A DNA stretch of 10,928 nucleotides from Kiloniellales bacterium (GTDB taxonomy: Bacteria; Pseudomonadota; Alphaproteobacteria; Kiloniellales; JAKSBE01): contig JASJAL010000188.1 of the NCBI GenBank assembly GCA_030067055.1, forward strand, positions 1-10,928, read 5' to 3'. A program made the translations under genes and the position numbers. Positions 1 through 8,060 of the stretch are shown here, piece after piece (the stretch's first letter is position 1; each line of letters starts with the position of its first letter). The notes beneath the pieces were generated by a model that was given only the letters and a program-made list of their open reading frames with translations, was not told where the DNA came from and searched no databases.

Positions 1-398
1 GTGCCGCCGAAGTTGAGCGGGCGCCGACCGGATCCGGGCCTGATCCTTTCTGCAAATCCAAAGGTGCCGTCACGGCTATCGCGTCTTGGCACCGAAGCCG
101 GATCGGTAGGCTAAAGTCCGAATCGGCACCGCTCGGCCAGGATGTCGAGCCAAGAGTTTTGGTAAAGATCAGTAGCTGACGTGAAAATTGCCAAGTAAAA
201 TATAATCAAGGTTGAATTTTATACTTTAAATCGGGCAAGATTATTGTGTTGGCGATCGGGGGGTGGCCCGAACGGATGTCCGTCGGCGCCCGATCAAGGA
301 CCCCGAGTTTGCGCTCAATGGGTCTTTGGCGGAACGGGCGTTGGAAAACCTGGGAGATACCGGCGCCGGCGGGCCCAGGTTCAGGGGGGATTGGAGAA
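1..398. other. Gene-free left edge and leader of the first gene
   Basis: No gene can be assigned here with confidence. Two plus-strand frames are open from the left edge, one to a TAA at 112-114 and one to a TGA at 177-179. Either could be the tail of an upstream gene, but neither translation resembles a family I know. Positions 184-246 are clearly AT-rich against the GC-rich background, as expected of a promoter region. The hydrolase frame stays open upstream to 246, but that 51-codon extension looks non-coding (Arg, Gly and Pro-rich, no family similarity) and contains a 10 bp palindrome CCGGCGCCGG at 360-369. I therefore treat 207-398 as leader. Confidence 0.5.
201..206 (+). promoter_or_regulatory. 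Candidate -10 element in AT-rich patch
   Basis: A perfect TATAAT lies in the AT-rich stretch upstream of the hydrolase gene. The only -35-like hexamer, CTGACG at 176-181, is 19 bp away, which is long. Other A/T hexamers nearby (for example TATACT at 220-225) also lack a well-spaced partner. If used, the leader would be about 185 nt long. The call rests on composition and one hexamer and is weak. Confidence 0.25.
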
Positions 399-1985
399 AT
401 GACCGCGCGTCTTCTTTTCGTCGGCTTCGATGCCGCCGGCGCGCCCTTGCTCGAACGTTGGGCCAAGGCTGGCGACCTGCCCAACCTCGCGCGGTTGCGC
501 CGTGAGGCGACCAGCATCGCATTGGACAGCCCGATGGAAACCCTGCCCGGTGCGATCTGGTCGGAGATCCCGCAGGGCCGTCCGTGCCACGTCGAGGGCC
601 AATTCTTCCACTTCGGCCAAGCTTTTCCGGAGGAGGGTAAGATACGCCGCCTGCGGGAAGACGACATCGACCCCGAACACTATCTTTGGGCCGATTGCAG
701 CCGGGCCGGCCTGCGCTGCGCCGTCGCCGACCTGCCCTTTCAGGCCTTCGTACCGGCTTTCAACGGCGTGCAGATCCGCGAGTGGGCGCTGCACGACCTA
801 TGGCTCGGGCCCAAGTCCGATCCCGAACCGCTGTTCGAGGAGCTCAGCGCGCGCTTCGGACCGATCCCCATGCATGAACAGCGTTGCGATAACCTCGTGC
901 ACAGTTGCGGTCGTGCGGCTCTGCTCGAAGCTCTGATCGCGCGGGCGCGCTGCAAGACGGAGATGTTGGTTCACCTGCTCGAGCGGGAGGCCTGGGACCT
1001 CTTCTATTGCGTCTACAGTGAGAGCCATTGCGCCGGCCACCAGTTCTGGCCCGCGCCGCAATGGAACTGGTATGGCCGGACCGGATTGGAGCGGGGCGCT
1101 ACGGATAACTGGGCGGCCCTGCGCGAGGTCTATCGGGAGCTCGACGCGGGCCTCGGCCGTCTCCTCGACGCCGCGGGACCGGAGGCGAAGGTGGTCGTTC
1201 TTGCCAGCCACGGAATCGGCCCCTACGTCGGCGGACCGCAGCTTCTGCCGGAATTCCTGATTCGCCTCGGCCTGAGCGCCGGCCCCGATACCCCGACTCG
1301 GCGCAGCCTGAGGCGCGCGATCGGCATTCTGCGCCAGACTCCACCGGGCTTGAAGCGCCTGGCCTATCGCTTGCGGCGCTGGCCCGGTCTGGCATGGCTG
1401 GACCGGCAGGCGGGCACAGCCGGTGTCGGCTCCGACGAGAAGCCGCTCGGTTCGCCCGTCTGCAAGGCATTGACCGTCGCCAACAATCGCTGCGGCGCCA
1501 TTCGCCTGAACCTCCAGGGACGCGACCGACACGGCATCGTTCCACCGGACGAGGCCGGAGCCCTGATGGACTTCATCGAACAGGAACTGCTCGCCTTGAC
1601 GGATCCCAAGTCCGGCCGCCGCCTGGTGCTGCGGGTCGACCGCGCCGACGACCTCTTCGGGCCGGAGCGCTCGCCGATGGTTCCCGACCTCATCGTGGTC
1701 TTCCGCGGCGACCTCGGGAACATCGAGGCCTTCGAATCTCCGTCGCTCGGCCGCTTCCGCTACAGGCTGCACAAGTCGGCCTACAAGCGTATGGGCGATC
1801 ACACGCCGGACAGCCATGCTTGGATCAAGGCGCCGGGCTTTCCGGTAGGGCTCGGGGGCGCCAGAGGCAACGTCCTCGATCTCGCCCCGACCATCCTCTC
1901 CCTGCTCGACGTTCCGGTGCCCGCCGACATGACCGGCACGGCCTTGGACCGGACACTGACAGGCGCGAGCGAGCGTATCGCCTGA
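399..1985 (+). CDS. Alkaline phosphatase superfamily protein (type I phosphodiesterase/nucleotide pyrophosphatase-like)
   Basis: A 528-residue protein of the alkaline phosphatase superfamily, whose members hydrolyse phosphate or sulfate esters with two bound metals. The N-terminal strand ends in the metal-ligand motif GFDAA (D11). The segment S44-P-M-E-T-L-P50 matches the nucleophile region of nucleotide pyrophosphatases, pointing to T48. Later superfamily positions are SESHCAGH (H210, H214), ASHG (H271) and HTPDSH (H468, H473). Two positions that are usually Asp in this fold, in D-x-x-G-H and S-D-H-G, appear as His210 and Ser270, so activity and substrate are uncertain. There is no signal peptide or membrane segment, so it is probably cytoplasmic. 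The ATG at 399 is chosen because GGGGGA and GGAG lie just upstream and the conserved core begins at once. It runs in the same direction as soeABC; a functional link is not shown. Confidence 0.8.
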   Translation: MTARLLFVGFDAAGAPLLERWAKAGDLPNLARLRREATSIALDSPMETLPGAIWSEIPQGRPCHVEGQFFHFGQAFPEEGKIRRLREDDIDPEHYLWADCSRAGLRCAVADLPFQAFVPAFNGVQIREWALHDLWLGPKSDPEPLFEELSARFGPIPMHEQRCDNLVHSCGRAALLEALIARARCKTEMLVHLLEREAWDLFYCVYSESHCAGHQFWPAPQWNWYGRTGLERGATDNWAALREVYRELDAGLGRLLDAAGPEAKVVVLASHGIGPYVGGPQLLPEFLIRLGLSAGPDTPTRRSLRRAIGILRQTPPGLKRLAYRLRRWPGLAWLDRQAGTAGVGSDEKPLGSPVCKALTVANNRCGAIRLNLQGRDRHGIVPPDEAGALMDFIEQELLALTDPKSGRRLVLRVDRADDLFGPERSPMVPDLIVVFRGDLGNIEAFESPSLGRFRYRLHKSAYKRMGDHTPDSHAWIKAPGFPVGLGGARGNVLDLAPTILSLLDVPVPADMTGTALDRTLTGASERIA

Positions 1986-2060
1986 TCCCGTTCTGCTTCG
2001 CCGCCGCCCTCCGGCCAATTGCCGCAAAAACGGCGGTCCAAGTCGGCTCGGATATGGCCT

Positions 2061-2100
2061 AACCCTCTCGGGAAAGGGTAGAACCTTTCCGAAAGAGGTT
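2061..2100 (+). promoter_or_regulatory. Imperfect hairpin/dyad just upstream of the soeA ribosome binding site
   Basis: A perfect 7 bp core pairs GGAAAGG (2071-2077) with CCTTTCC (2084-2090) around a 6 nt loop, GTAGAA. Outer arms AACCCTCT (2061-2068) and AGAGGTT (2094-2100) add seven more pairs with one bulged C and a small internal loop. The dyad ends directly before the purine-rich Shine-Dalgarno region of soeA. It has no following T-run, so it is not a typical terminator. It could be a regulator binding site or an RNA structure controlling soeA translation; the sequence alone does not decide. Confidence 0.5.
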
Positions 2101-2114
2101 GAGGGAGGCGAAGC

Positions 2115-5021
2115 TTGGTATCCAATCCGGCGGAACGGATCGGCCCCGGCCAGGCCGTGCCGGAGGAATCCTACACGCCGCCGGCGACCGAGGAGGTCAA
2201 GGCGACGACCTGCTACATGTGCGCCTGCCGCTGCGGCATCAAGGTGCACCTCAAGAACGGCCGGATCCGCTACATCGAAGGCAACCGCGACCATCCGGTG
2301 AACCGCGGCGTGCTCTGCGCCAAGGGCGCCTCGGGCGCGATGCAGCATTACTCGCCGGCGCGCCTGACCAAGCCACTGAAGCGGGTCGGCGAGCGCGGCA
2401 GCGGCGAGTTCCAGGAGATCGAGTGGGAGGAGGCCCTGGCGCTGGCGACCGACCGGCTGTCCGGGATTCGCGCGACCGACCCCAGGAAGCTCGCCTTCTT
2501 CACCGGCCGCGACCAGAGCCAGGCCCTGACCGGCTGGTGGGCGCAGATGTTCGGCACGCCGAACTACGCCGCCCACGGCGGCTTCTGTTCGGTCAACATG
2601 GCCGCCGCCGGGCTCTATACCCTGGGCGGCGCGTTCTGGGAGTTCGGCGAGCCCGACTGGGATCACTCCAAGTACCTGCTGCTCTTTGGCGTCGCGGAGG
2701 ACCACGGCAGCAATCCGATCAAGCGCGGCCTCGCCAAGCTCAAGGGGCGGGGCGCCAAGATCCTGTCGATCAACCCGATCCGCACCGGCTACTCCGCGAT
2801 CGCCGACGAGTGGCTCGGCATCCGTCCCGGCAGCGACGGGCTCTTCATCCTCGCCCTGATCCACGAGTTGCTATCCGCCGGCAAGGTCGATCTCGACTTC
2901 CTGGCGCAGACCACCAACGCGCCCTGGCTGGTGGTCCGGGACCAGGGCGCCGGCGAGGACGGCCTCTTCGCCCGTGACTCCGACGGCAACCCGCTGGTCT
3001 GGGACCGCAAGGGCCAGACGTTGCGGCCGGTCGCCGAGGCCTGCGAGACCCCGGCGCTCAAGGGCGAGGTCACCTTGCCCGACGGCCGCAAGGCGGTGCC
3101 GGCCTTCGAGCTTCTGGTCGAACGTTGCTTGGACCCCGCCTACGCGCCGGACGCCGTTGCCGAGCGCTGCGGCGTCGAGGCTGGGACCATCCGGCGCATC
3201 GCGGCCGAGCTTGCCGAGGTCGCCTTCGAGCAGGCGCTGGTCTTCGACCAGCCCTGGACCGACTGGGCCGGCCGGCGCCACGAAAAGATGGTCGGGCGGC
3301 CGGTCAGCGTCCACGCCATGCGCGGCATCTCGGCTCATTCCAACGGCTTCCACACCTGCCGGATCCTGCATGTCCTCCAGGTCCTGCTCGGCGCCATCGA
3401 TACGCCGGGCAGCTTCCGCTACAAGCCGCCCTATCCCAAGCCGGCGCCGCCGCCGGTCAAGCCGACCGGGCGGCCCGACCAGGTCAAGCCCGGCGCGCCG
3501 CTGCCGGGGCCGCCGCTCGGCTTCCCGCGCGGGCCCGAGGACCTGCTGATTGATTCCGATGGCCGGCCGCAGCGCATCGACAAGGCGTTTTCCTGGGACG
3601 CCCCGCTCGCCAACCACGGGATGATGCACAGCGTCATCGTCAACGCCTACAACGGCGATCCCTATCCCATCGACACGCTCTTCATGTACATGGCGAACAT
3701 GGCCTGGAACTCGGCCATGAACACCGCCGGGACCATGAAGATGCTGTCCGACAAGGACCCGGCGACCGGCGACTACCGGATCCCGTACATCATCTACGCC
3801 GACGCCTACTACTCCGAGATGGTCGCCTACGCCGACCTGGTGCTGCCCGACACGACCTATCTGGAGCGCTGGGACTGCATGTCGCTGCTCGACCGGCCGA
3901 TCTCCGAGGCCGACGGCCCGGCCGACTCGATCCGCCGGCCGGTTGTGGCACCGGACCGCGACGTGCGGCCCTTCCAGGAGGTGATGCTCGACCTCGGCGC
4001 CCGGCTCGGCCTGCCCGGCTTCGTCGCCAAGGATGGCGGGCCGCAGTACCCGGGTGGCTACGCCGACTACCTGATAAACCACGAGCGCCAGCCCGGGGTC
4101 GGCTCCCTGGCCGGCTGGCGCGGTGCCGGCGGCGCGGCCGAGGGCATCGGCGCGCCCAACCCCGAGCAGCTCGAGCGCTACATCGAGAACGGCTGCTACT
4201 GGCACCAGGCCATGCCGCTCGAGCACCGCTACTTCCGCCACGTCAACCAGGGCTACCTGGACTACGCCGCGGGTATGAAGTTCATCGGCGCGGCAGAGCC
4301 GGTCTTCCTTCAGCTCTACTGCGAGGATCTGCAGCGCTTTCGCCTGGCGGCCCGCGGCCACGGCACGGTCCGGCCGCCGGCCGACAAGGCGGAGCGGATC
4401 GAGGCCTACTTCGATCCCCTGCCGCTGTGGTACCCGCCCTTCGAGGACCAGGTGACGGGCGCGGCCGACTATCCGCTCAGCGCCCTGACCCAGCGGCCGA
4501 TGACCATGTACCACTCCTGGGGCGGCCAGAACGCCTGGCTGCGCCAGATCATGGGCGCCAACCGGCTCTACGTCCCGCGCGCGGTCATGGCCGAGGCCGG
4601 GCTGAAGGACGACGACTGGGCCTGGGTGATCAGCCGCCACGACCGGGTCAAGGCACGGGTCCGCGGGATGGACGGCGTCAACGACAAGGTGATCTGGACC
4701 TGGAACGCCATCGGCAAGCGGGCCGGCGCCTGGAACCTCTCGAAGGACGCGCCCGAGGCGACCACCGGCTTCCTGCTCAACCACGTCATCGACGAACTGC
4801 TGCCGGCCCGCGACGACGGCTATCGCTACGCCAACGCCGACCCGGTCACCGGCCAGGCGGCCTGGTTCGACCTGCGGGTCCGCCTGGAGCCGGCGGCACC
4901 GGAAGAAGCGGCGCTGACCAGCCCGTTCTTCGAGCCGGTCGGTCGGCCGCGCGGCCTGCCCGAGGCCGTCGGCGAGCTGCGCTTCGGTGCCGAGTTCCGC
5001 GAGCCGGAGGACGGGGCATGA
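2115..5021 (+). CDS. soeA: Sulfite:quinone oxidoreductase catalytic subunit SoeA (molybdopterin oxidoreductase)
   Basis: A 968-residue molybdopterin enzyme of the DMSO reductase family, probably the catalytic subunit oxidising sulfite to sulfate. Near the N-terminus C33-x2-C36-x3-C40-x27-C68 binds a 4Fe-4S cluster. C158, in GGFCSVN, is the likely molybdenum ligand. A proline-rich linker lies at about 436-478, and the dinucleotide-binding C-terminal domain at about 785-915. There is no twin-arginine signal before the first Cys, which matches the cytoplasmic SoeA of Allochromatium and separates it from the exported PsrA, PhsA and DmsA. Length and the opening segment TTCYMCACRCG fit SoeA. The start is TTG, supported by GGGAGG at 2102-2107 and an in-frame match from there. 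It overlaps soeB by four bases. Polysulfide or thiosulfate reductase-like activity is the main alternative; the missing Tat signal and the context favour SoeA. Confidence 0.85.
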   Translation: MVSNPAERIGPGQAVPEESYTPPATEEVKATTCYMCACRCGIKVHLKNGRIRYIEGNRDHPVNRGVLCAKGASGAMQHYSPARLTKPLKRVGERGSGEFQEIEWEEALALATDRLSGIRATDPRKLAFFTGRDQSQALTGWWAQMFGTPNYAAHGGFCSVNMAAAGLYTLGGAFWEFGEPDWDHSKYLLLFGVAEDHGSNPIKRGLAKLKGRGAKILSINPIRTGYSAIADEWLGIRPGSDGLFILALIHELLSAGKVDLDFLAQTTNAPWLVVRDQGAGEDGLFARDSDGNPLVWDRKGQTLRPVAEACETPALKGEVTLPDGRKAVPAFELLVERCLDPAYAPDAVAERCGVEAGTIRRIAAELAEVAFEQALVFDQPWTDWAGRRHEKMVGRPVSVHAMRGISAHSNGFHTCRILHVLQVLLGAIDTPGSFRYKPPYPKPAPPPVKPTGRPDQVKPGAPLPGPPLGFPRGPEDLLIDSDGRPQRIDKAFSWDAPLANHGMMHSVIVNAYNGDPYPIDTLFMYMANMAWNSAMNTAGTMKMLSDKDPATGDYRIPYIIYADAYYSEMVAYADLVLPDTTYLERWDCMSLLDRPISEADGPADSIRRPVVAPDRDVRPFQEVMLDLGARLGLPGFVAKDGGPQYPGGYADYLINHERQPGVGSLAGWRGAGGAAEGIGAPNPEQLERYIENGCYWHQAMPLEHRYFRHVNQGYLDYAAGMKFIGAAEPVFLQLYCEDLQRFRLAARGHGTVRPPADKAERIEAYFDPLPLWYPPFEDQVTGAADYPLSALTQRPMTMYHSWGGQNAWLRQIMGANRLYVPRAVMAEAGLKDDDWAWVISRHDRVKARVRGMDGVNDKVIWTWNAIGKRAGAWNLSKDAPEATTGFLLNHVIDELLPARDDGYRYANADPVTGQAAWFDLRVRLEPAAPEEAALTSPFFEPVGRPRGLPEAVGELRFGAEFREPEDGA

Positions 5022-5764
5022 CCTCGCTCCCCAGGAATCCGCCAGCCAAGAAGCTCGGCCTGGTCATCGACCTCGACACCTGCGTCGGCTGCCACGCCTG
5101 CGCGGTGGCCTGCAAGGAGTGGAATACCGGCGGCTATCCGGCGCCGCTGACCGACCAGGATCCCTACGGCGCCGGCGCGACCGGGACCTGGCTGAACCGC
5201 ATCCACAGCTACGAGCTGGAGGCCGAGGACGGGGAGCCCGGACGCACGGTCTACTTCCCGCGCTCCTGCCTGCACTGCGACGAGGCGCCCTGCGTCACCG
5301 TCTGCCCGACCGGCGCTTCCCACAAGCGCGAGGAAGACGGCATCGTCCTGGTCGAGGAGGACAAGTGCATCGGCTGCGGTCTCTGCGCCTGGGCTTGTCC
5401 CTACGGCGCGCGAGAGCTGGATGCCGGCACCGGGGTGATGAAGAAGTGCACGCTCTGCGTCGATCGCATCACCGACCAGGGGCTCGAGGAGGCCGCGCGG
5501 GTGCCGGCCTGCGTCCAGGCCTGCCCGGCCTCGGCCCGTCACTTCGGCGACCTGGCCGATCCCGACTCCGAGGTCTCGCGCCTGGTTGCGGCACGCGGCG
5601 GCTACGACCTCATGCCCGAAATGGAGTGCGCGCCGACCAACAAGTACCTGCCGCCGCGGCCGCGGCGGACGGGCAGGGCGGGCGAGGGCGCGCCGCCCAG
5701 GCTGGAGCCGCTGCCCGAGGCGGGCGGCTTCCTCGGGTGGCTCGACCGGGTCTTGGCGGACTGA
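5018..5764 (+). CDS. soeB: Sulfite:quinone oxidoreductase iron-sulfur subunit SoeB
   Basis: A 248-residue ferredoxin-type electron-transfer subunit of the DmsB/PsrB/NrfC class. Sixteen cysteines are arranged for four 4Fe-4S clusters: C22, C25, C28, C32; C84, C87, C92, C96; C117, C120, C123, C127; and C144, C147, C165, C169. It should carry electrons from the molybdenum site of SoeA to the membrane anchor. No signal peptide is present, consistent with a complex facing the cytoplasm. The ATG at 5018 overlaps the soeA stop (ATGA), with GGAGG seven bases upstream, so translation is probably coupled. The open frame continues upstream to 4427, but only inside soeA in another frame. The C-terminal 50 residues are a low-complexity Pro/Arg/Gly tail ending in a short hydrophobic patch. 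Confidence 0.88.
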   Translation: MTSLPRNPPAKKLGLVIDLDTCVGCHACAVACKEWNTGGYPAPLTDQDPYGAGATGTWLNRIHSYELEAEDGEPGRTVYFPRSCLHCDEAPCVTVCPTGASHKREEDGIVLVEEDKCIGCGLCAWACPYGARELDAGTGVMKKCTLCVDRITDQGLEEAARVPACVQACPASARHFGDLADPDSEVSRLVAARGGYDLMPEMECAPTNKYLPPRPRRTGRAGEGAPPRLEPLPEAGGFLGWLDRVLAD

Positions 5765-5771
5765 TTCCGCG

Positions 5772-6713
5772 ATGCATCCCGCGCTCTCGGTCGTCATCTT
5801 CACAACCTTCGCCGGCGCCGGCTACGGCATGCTGTTCCTGCTCGGGCTGCTGGCGGCGGCACGGCATCACCCGGCCGACCTGGGTTTCAACCTGGTTTGC
5901 CTGATCCTGACCTTCGCATTGATGATCATCGGGCTGCTGTCCTCGACCCGGCACCTGAAGCATCCGGAACGGGCCTGGCGGGCCTTCTCGCAGTGGCGCT
6001 CCTCCTGGCTATCGCGAGAGGCCGTGGCGGTGGTGCTGACCTTCGTCCCGGCCGGCGTCTTTGCCCTGGCCTGGCTGGCCTTCGTCCGGCTCGAGGGTGT
6101 CTGGACCCTCTTTCCCCTGCTTTCCGCCCTGGGCGCGGTCGTGGTCGTGGCCTGCACGGCGCAGATCTACGCCAGCCTGCGCAGCATCCCGGAGTGGCAC
6201 GATCCGCTGGTCCTGCCGCTCTACCTCGCCTTCGCGCTCGCGACCGGCACCCTCTGGGTCAATGCGGTCACCTGGTCCTTCGGCGTCTCGGCGCCCTTCG
6301 CGCCGATCTTCGCCCTGATCACCCTGGTCCTGGCCTGGGGCTTGAAGCTGCTCTATTGGCGGCGCATCGATGGTCTCAAGAGCGAGACCTCGACCGCCAG
6401 CGCGACCGGCCTGGGCCGGCCCGGCGGCGTGCGCACCTTCGACCCGCCCCACGCCGGGACCAACTACGTCATGACCGAGATGGGCTTCCAGATCGGCCGC
6501 CGTCACGCCAGCAAGCTGCGCCGGATCGCCCTGGCCCTCGGCTTTCTGCTGCCCGTCCTCGGCAGCCTGCTCATGATCCCGGGCGCCGGCCCCCTCGGCA
6601 TCCTCGCCGCTTGGCTGGCGGCCGCGGCCGGGCTGGCCGGCGTCGTGGTCGAGCGCTGGCTGTTCTTCGCCGAGGCCCGCCACGTGGTGATGTCCTACTA
6701 CCGCAGCCAGTAG
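5772..6713 (+). CDS. soeC: Sulfite:quinone oxidoreductase membrane anchor SoeC (DmsC-like)
   Basis: A 313-residue hydrophobic protein with about eight membrane spans (roughly residues 4-27, 36-57, 85-106, 110-135, 148-170, 176-198, 246-270 and 275-300). It matches the DmsC type of anchor subunit, which holds the catalytic pair at the membrane and exchanges electrons with quinone. The family-like segment SSWLSREA follows the second span, and the C-terminal segment EARHVVMSYYR is typical of the group. The ATG at 5772 lies seven bases after the soeB stop and opens directly into the first span; its Shine-Dalgarno (GGCGGA) is weak, so coupling to soeB is likely. The longer frame from 5586 is a shadow of soeB. 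Together with soeA and soeB it completes a three-gene operon. Confidence 0.87.
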   Translation: MHPALSVVIFTTFAGAGYGMLFLLGLLAAARHHPADLGFNLVCLILTFALMIIGLLSSTRHLKHPERAWRAFSQWRSSWLSREAVAVVLTFVPAGVFALAWLAFVRLEGVWTLFPLLSALGAVVVVACTAQIYASLRSIPEWHDPLVLPLYLAFALATGTLWVNAVTWSFGVSAPFAPIFALITLVLAWGLKLLYWRRIDGLKSETSTASATGLGRPGGVRTFDPPHAGTNYVMTEMGFQIGRRHASKLRRIALALGFLLPVLGSLLMIPGAGPLGILAAWLAAAAGLAGVVVERWLFFAEARHVVMSYYRSQ

Positions 6714-6730
6714 CCGGGCCGGCTCCGGCC

Positions 6731-6744
6731 TTGATCGAGGTCAA
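6731..6744 (+). promoter_or_regulatory. FNR/FixK-type binding site
   Basis: TTGATCGAGGTCAA matches the FNR/FixK/DNR consensus TTGAT-N4-ATCAA at nine of ten defined positions. It lies in the 94 bp gap between soeC and the ligase gene, centred about 70 bp before the ligase ATG. That distance would suit activation of a promoter starting near 6779, although the expected -10 region (about 6766-6772) has only a poor hexamer. It suggests oxygen- or redox-responsive control of the ligase gene. It is a single site seen by eye, so chance is possible. Confidence 0.5.
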
Positions 6745-6807
6745 AGCGCCGTCTCCGCACCCTGCGCTGAACTTCCTGCCAGGCGGGTCTACATCGCCGG
6801 GGGAGGC

Positions 6808-7974
6808 ATGGTCGCTTTTGCCGATCAGGACGGCTTGCAGTCGAGCATCGGGATCGAGGAGGAGTACCTCCTCGTCGACCGCCGAACCCGCGACCTGGCC
6901 AAGGACCCGCCGTCGAGCCTGTTGGCGGACTGCGAGGCGCGGCTGGAAGGCCAGGTCAGCCCCGAGTTGCTGCGCTCGCAGATCGAGGTCGGCACGCGAG
7001 TCTGCGCCAACGTTGCCGAGGCGCGGCGCGAGTTGGGCCATCTGCGCGCCACCATCGCCGAAGTCGCGGAACAGCACGGCTTGGCGCCTCTGGCGGTTTC
7101 GACACACCCCTTCGCGCAGTGGCGAGAGCAGCGTCACACCGACAGGGATCGTTACCGGGCCATCGCCGGCGAGATGGAGGTCGTGGGCCGCCGCGCCTTG
7201 ATCTGCGGCATGCACGTCCACGTCGGAGTCGAGGACCCGGAGCTGCGCATCGACCTGATGAACCAAATCCGCTACTTCCTGCCGCACCTCCTGGTGCTCA
7301 GCACCTCCTCGCCCTTCTGGGGCGGCGAGGAGACCGGCCTGATGTGCTACCGGCTCTCGGTCTTCCACGCCCTGCCCCGCACCGGCATGCCGGAGCGTTT
7401 TGAGAGCTACGGCGAGTTCGAACGCCTGATCCGCAACTTGATCGCTGCCGGGGTGCTCCAGGACGGCACCAAGCTCTGGTGGGACCTGCGGCCCAGCGTC
7501 CGCTTCCCGACCCTGGAGCTGCGCATTACCGACGTTTGCACTCGGCTCGACGATGCCGTCACCCTGGCGGCCCTCTACCAGTGCCTGATCCGGATGCTCT
7601 GCCGGCTGCGCCGCCAGAACCAGCGCTGGCGCATCTATCCGCAGATCCTGATGGAGGAGAACCGCTGGCGGGCCCAGCGCTACGGCACCGAGGGCGAGCT
7701 GATCGACTTCGGCCGCTGGACCGCGGCCCCCTTCGCCGATCTCCTGGAAGAAATGCTCGAACTGATCCGCGAGGACGCCGAGGCTCTGGGCTGCATCGCC
7801 GAGGTCGCGCACGCCCGCGAGATCTTGGCCCGCGGCACCAGCGCCCACACCCAACGTCACGTCTTCCACGCCGCCCTGGCCGCCGGCGCCGACCGCAGGG
7901 AAGCCTTGCAGGCCGTGGTCGACTGGCTGATCGAGGAGACGGTCCACGGCCTGGATCAGACTGCGCTCAATTGA
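6808..7974 (+). CDS. ybdK: YbdK-family carboxylate-amine ligase (glutamate-cysteine ligase type 2 family)
   Basis: A 388-residue enzyme of the GCS2/YbdK family, ATP-dependent carboxylate-amine ligases with weak gamma-glutamyl-cysteine synthetase activity in E. coli YbdK. Family marks are the opening SIGIEEEYLLVD (residues 13-24, acidic triad E17-E19), HPFAQW, CGMHVHVG (H136, H138), the segment from SSPFWGGEETG onward, and KLWWDLRPS followed by TLELRITD. Length is normal for the family. The physiological substrate is not known for most members; a role in thiol or peptide synthesis is inference. The ATG at 6808 is preceded almost directly by GGGGGAGG (one-base spacing from GGAGG), so an alternative start a few codons on, such as TTG at 6835, is possible. 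It follows soeC by 94 bp and has an FNR-like box upstream, so it may have its own promoter. The symbol is at family level only. Confidence 0.85.
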   Translation: MVAFADQDGLQSSIGIEEEYLLVDRRTRDLAKDPPSSLLADCEARLEGQVSPELLRSQIEVGTRVCANVAEARRELGHLRATIAEVAEQHGLAPLAVSTHPFAQWREQRHTDRDRYRAIAGEMEVVGRRALICGMHVHVGVEDPELRIDLMNQIRYFLPHLLVLSTSSPFWGGEETGLMCYRLSVFHALPRTGMPERFESYGEFERLIRNLIAAGVLQDGTKLWWDLRPSVRFPTLELRITDVCTRLDDAVTLAALYQCLIRMLCRLRRQNQRWRIYPQILMEENRWRAQRYGTEGELIDFGRWTAAPFADLLEEMLELIREDAEALGCIAEVAHAREILARGTSAHTQRHVFHAALAAGADRREALQAVVDWLIEETVHGLDQTALN

Positions 7975-7984
7975 AATCAATTGA
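7967..7984. repeat. Two copies of the palindrome TCAATTGA spaced 10 bp apart
   Basis: TCAATTGA occurs at 7967-7974 and again at 7977-7984, separated by AA. Each copy is a perfect palindrome and the pair repeats with one helical turn. The first copy contains the stop codon of the ligase gene. It sits at the start of a locally AT-rich stretch (to about 8003). Dimer-binding sites can look like this, but no downstream plus-strand gene lies nearby, so function is unclear. Confidence 0.35.
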
Positions 7985-8060
7985 TCGCAGATAATTTCCT
8001 CTAGCGTCGCCGCGGCCGGAAGCGCGGTCGGCAGGCGAGGCGCGTGCAACGCCCGATGCT

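Noticed and set aside
1..179. Tail of an upstream coding gene on the plus strand
   Set aside because: Two different frames are open over parts of this short stretch and neither translation is recognisable, so no CDS is called.
246..398. N-terminal extension of the hydrolase frame back to 246
   Set aside because: The extension has no family similarity and an Arg/Gly/Pro-rich composition; the ATG at 399 has a ribosome binding site and leads directly into the conserved core.
798..2864. 688-residue open frame on the minus strand
   Set aside because: It is antisense to two well-supported genes and has the Arg/Ala/Gly/Val-rich composition typical of shadow frames in GC-rich DNA.
2871..4784. 637-residue open frame on the minus strand
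   Set aside because: It lies antisense to soeA with no recognisable motif; a GC-driven shadow.
6713..6730. GC-rich inverted repeat after soeC as a terminator
   Set aside because: The stem is short (about five pairs with a seven-base loop) and no T-run follows, so a terminator is not supported.
6571..8049. 492-residue open frame on the minus strand
   Set aside because: It is antisense to soeC and the ligase, both strongly supported by family motifs.
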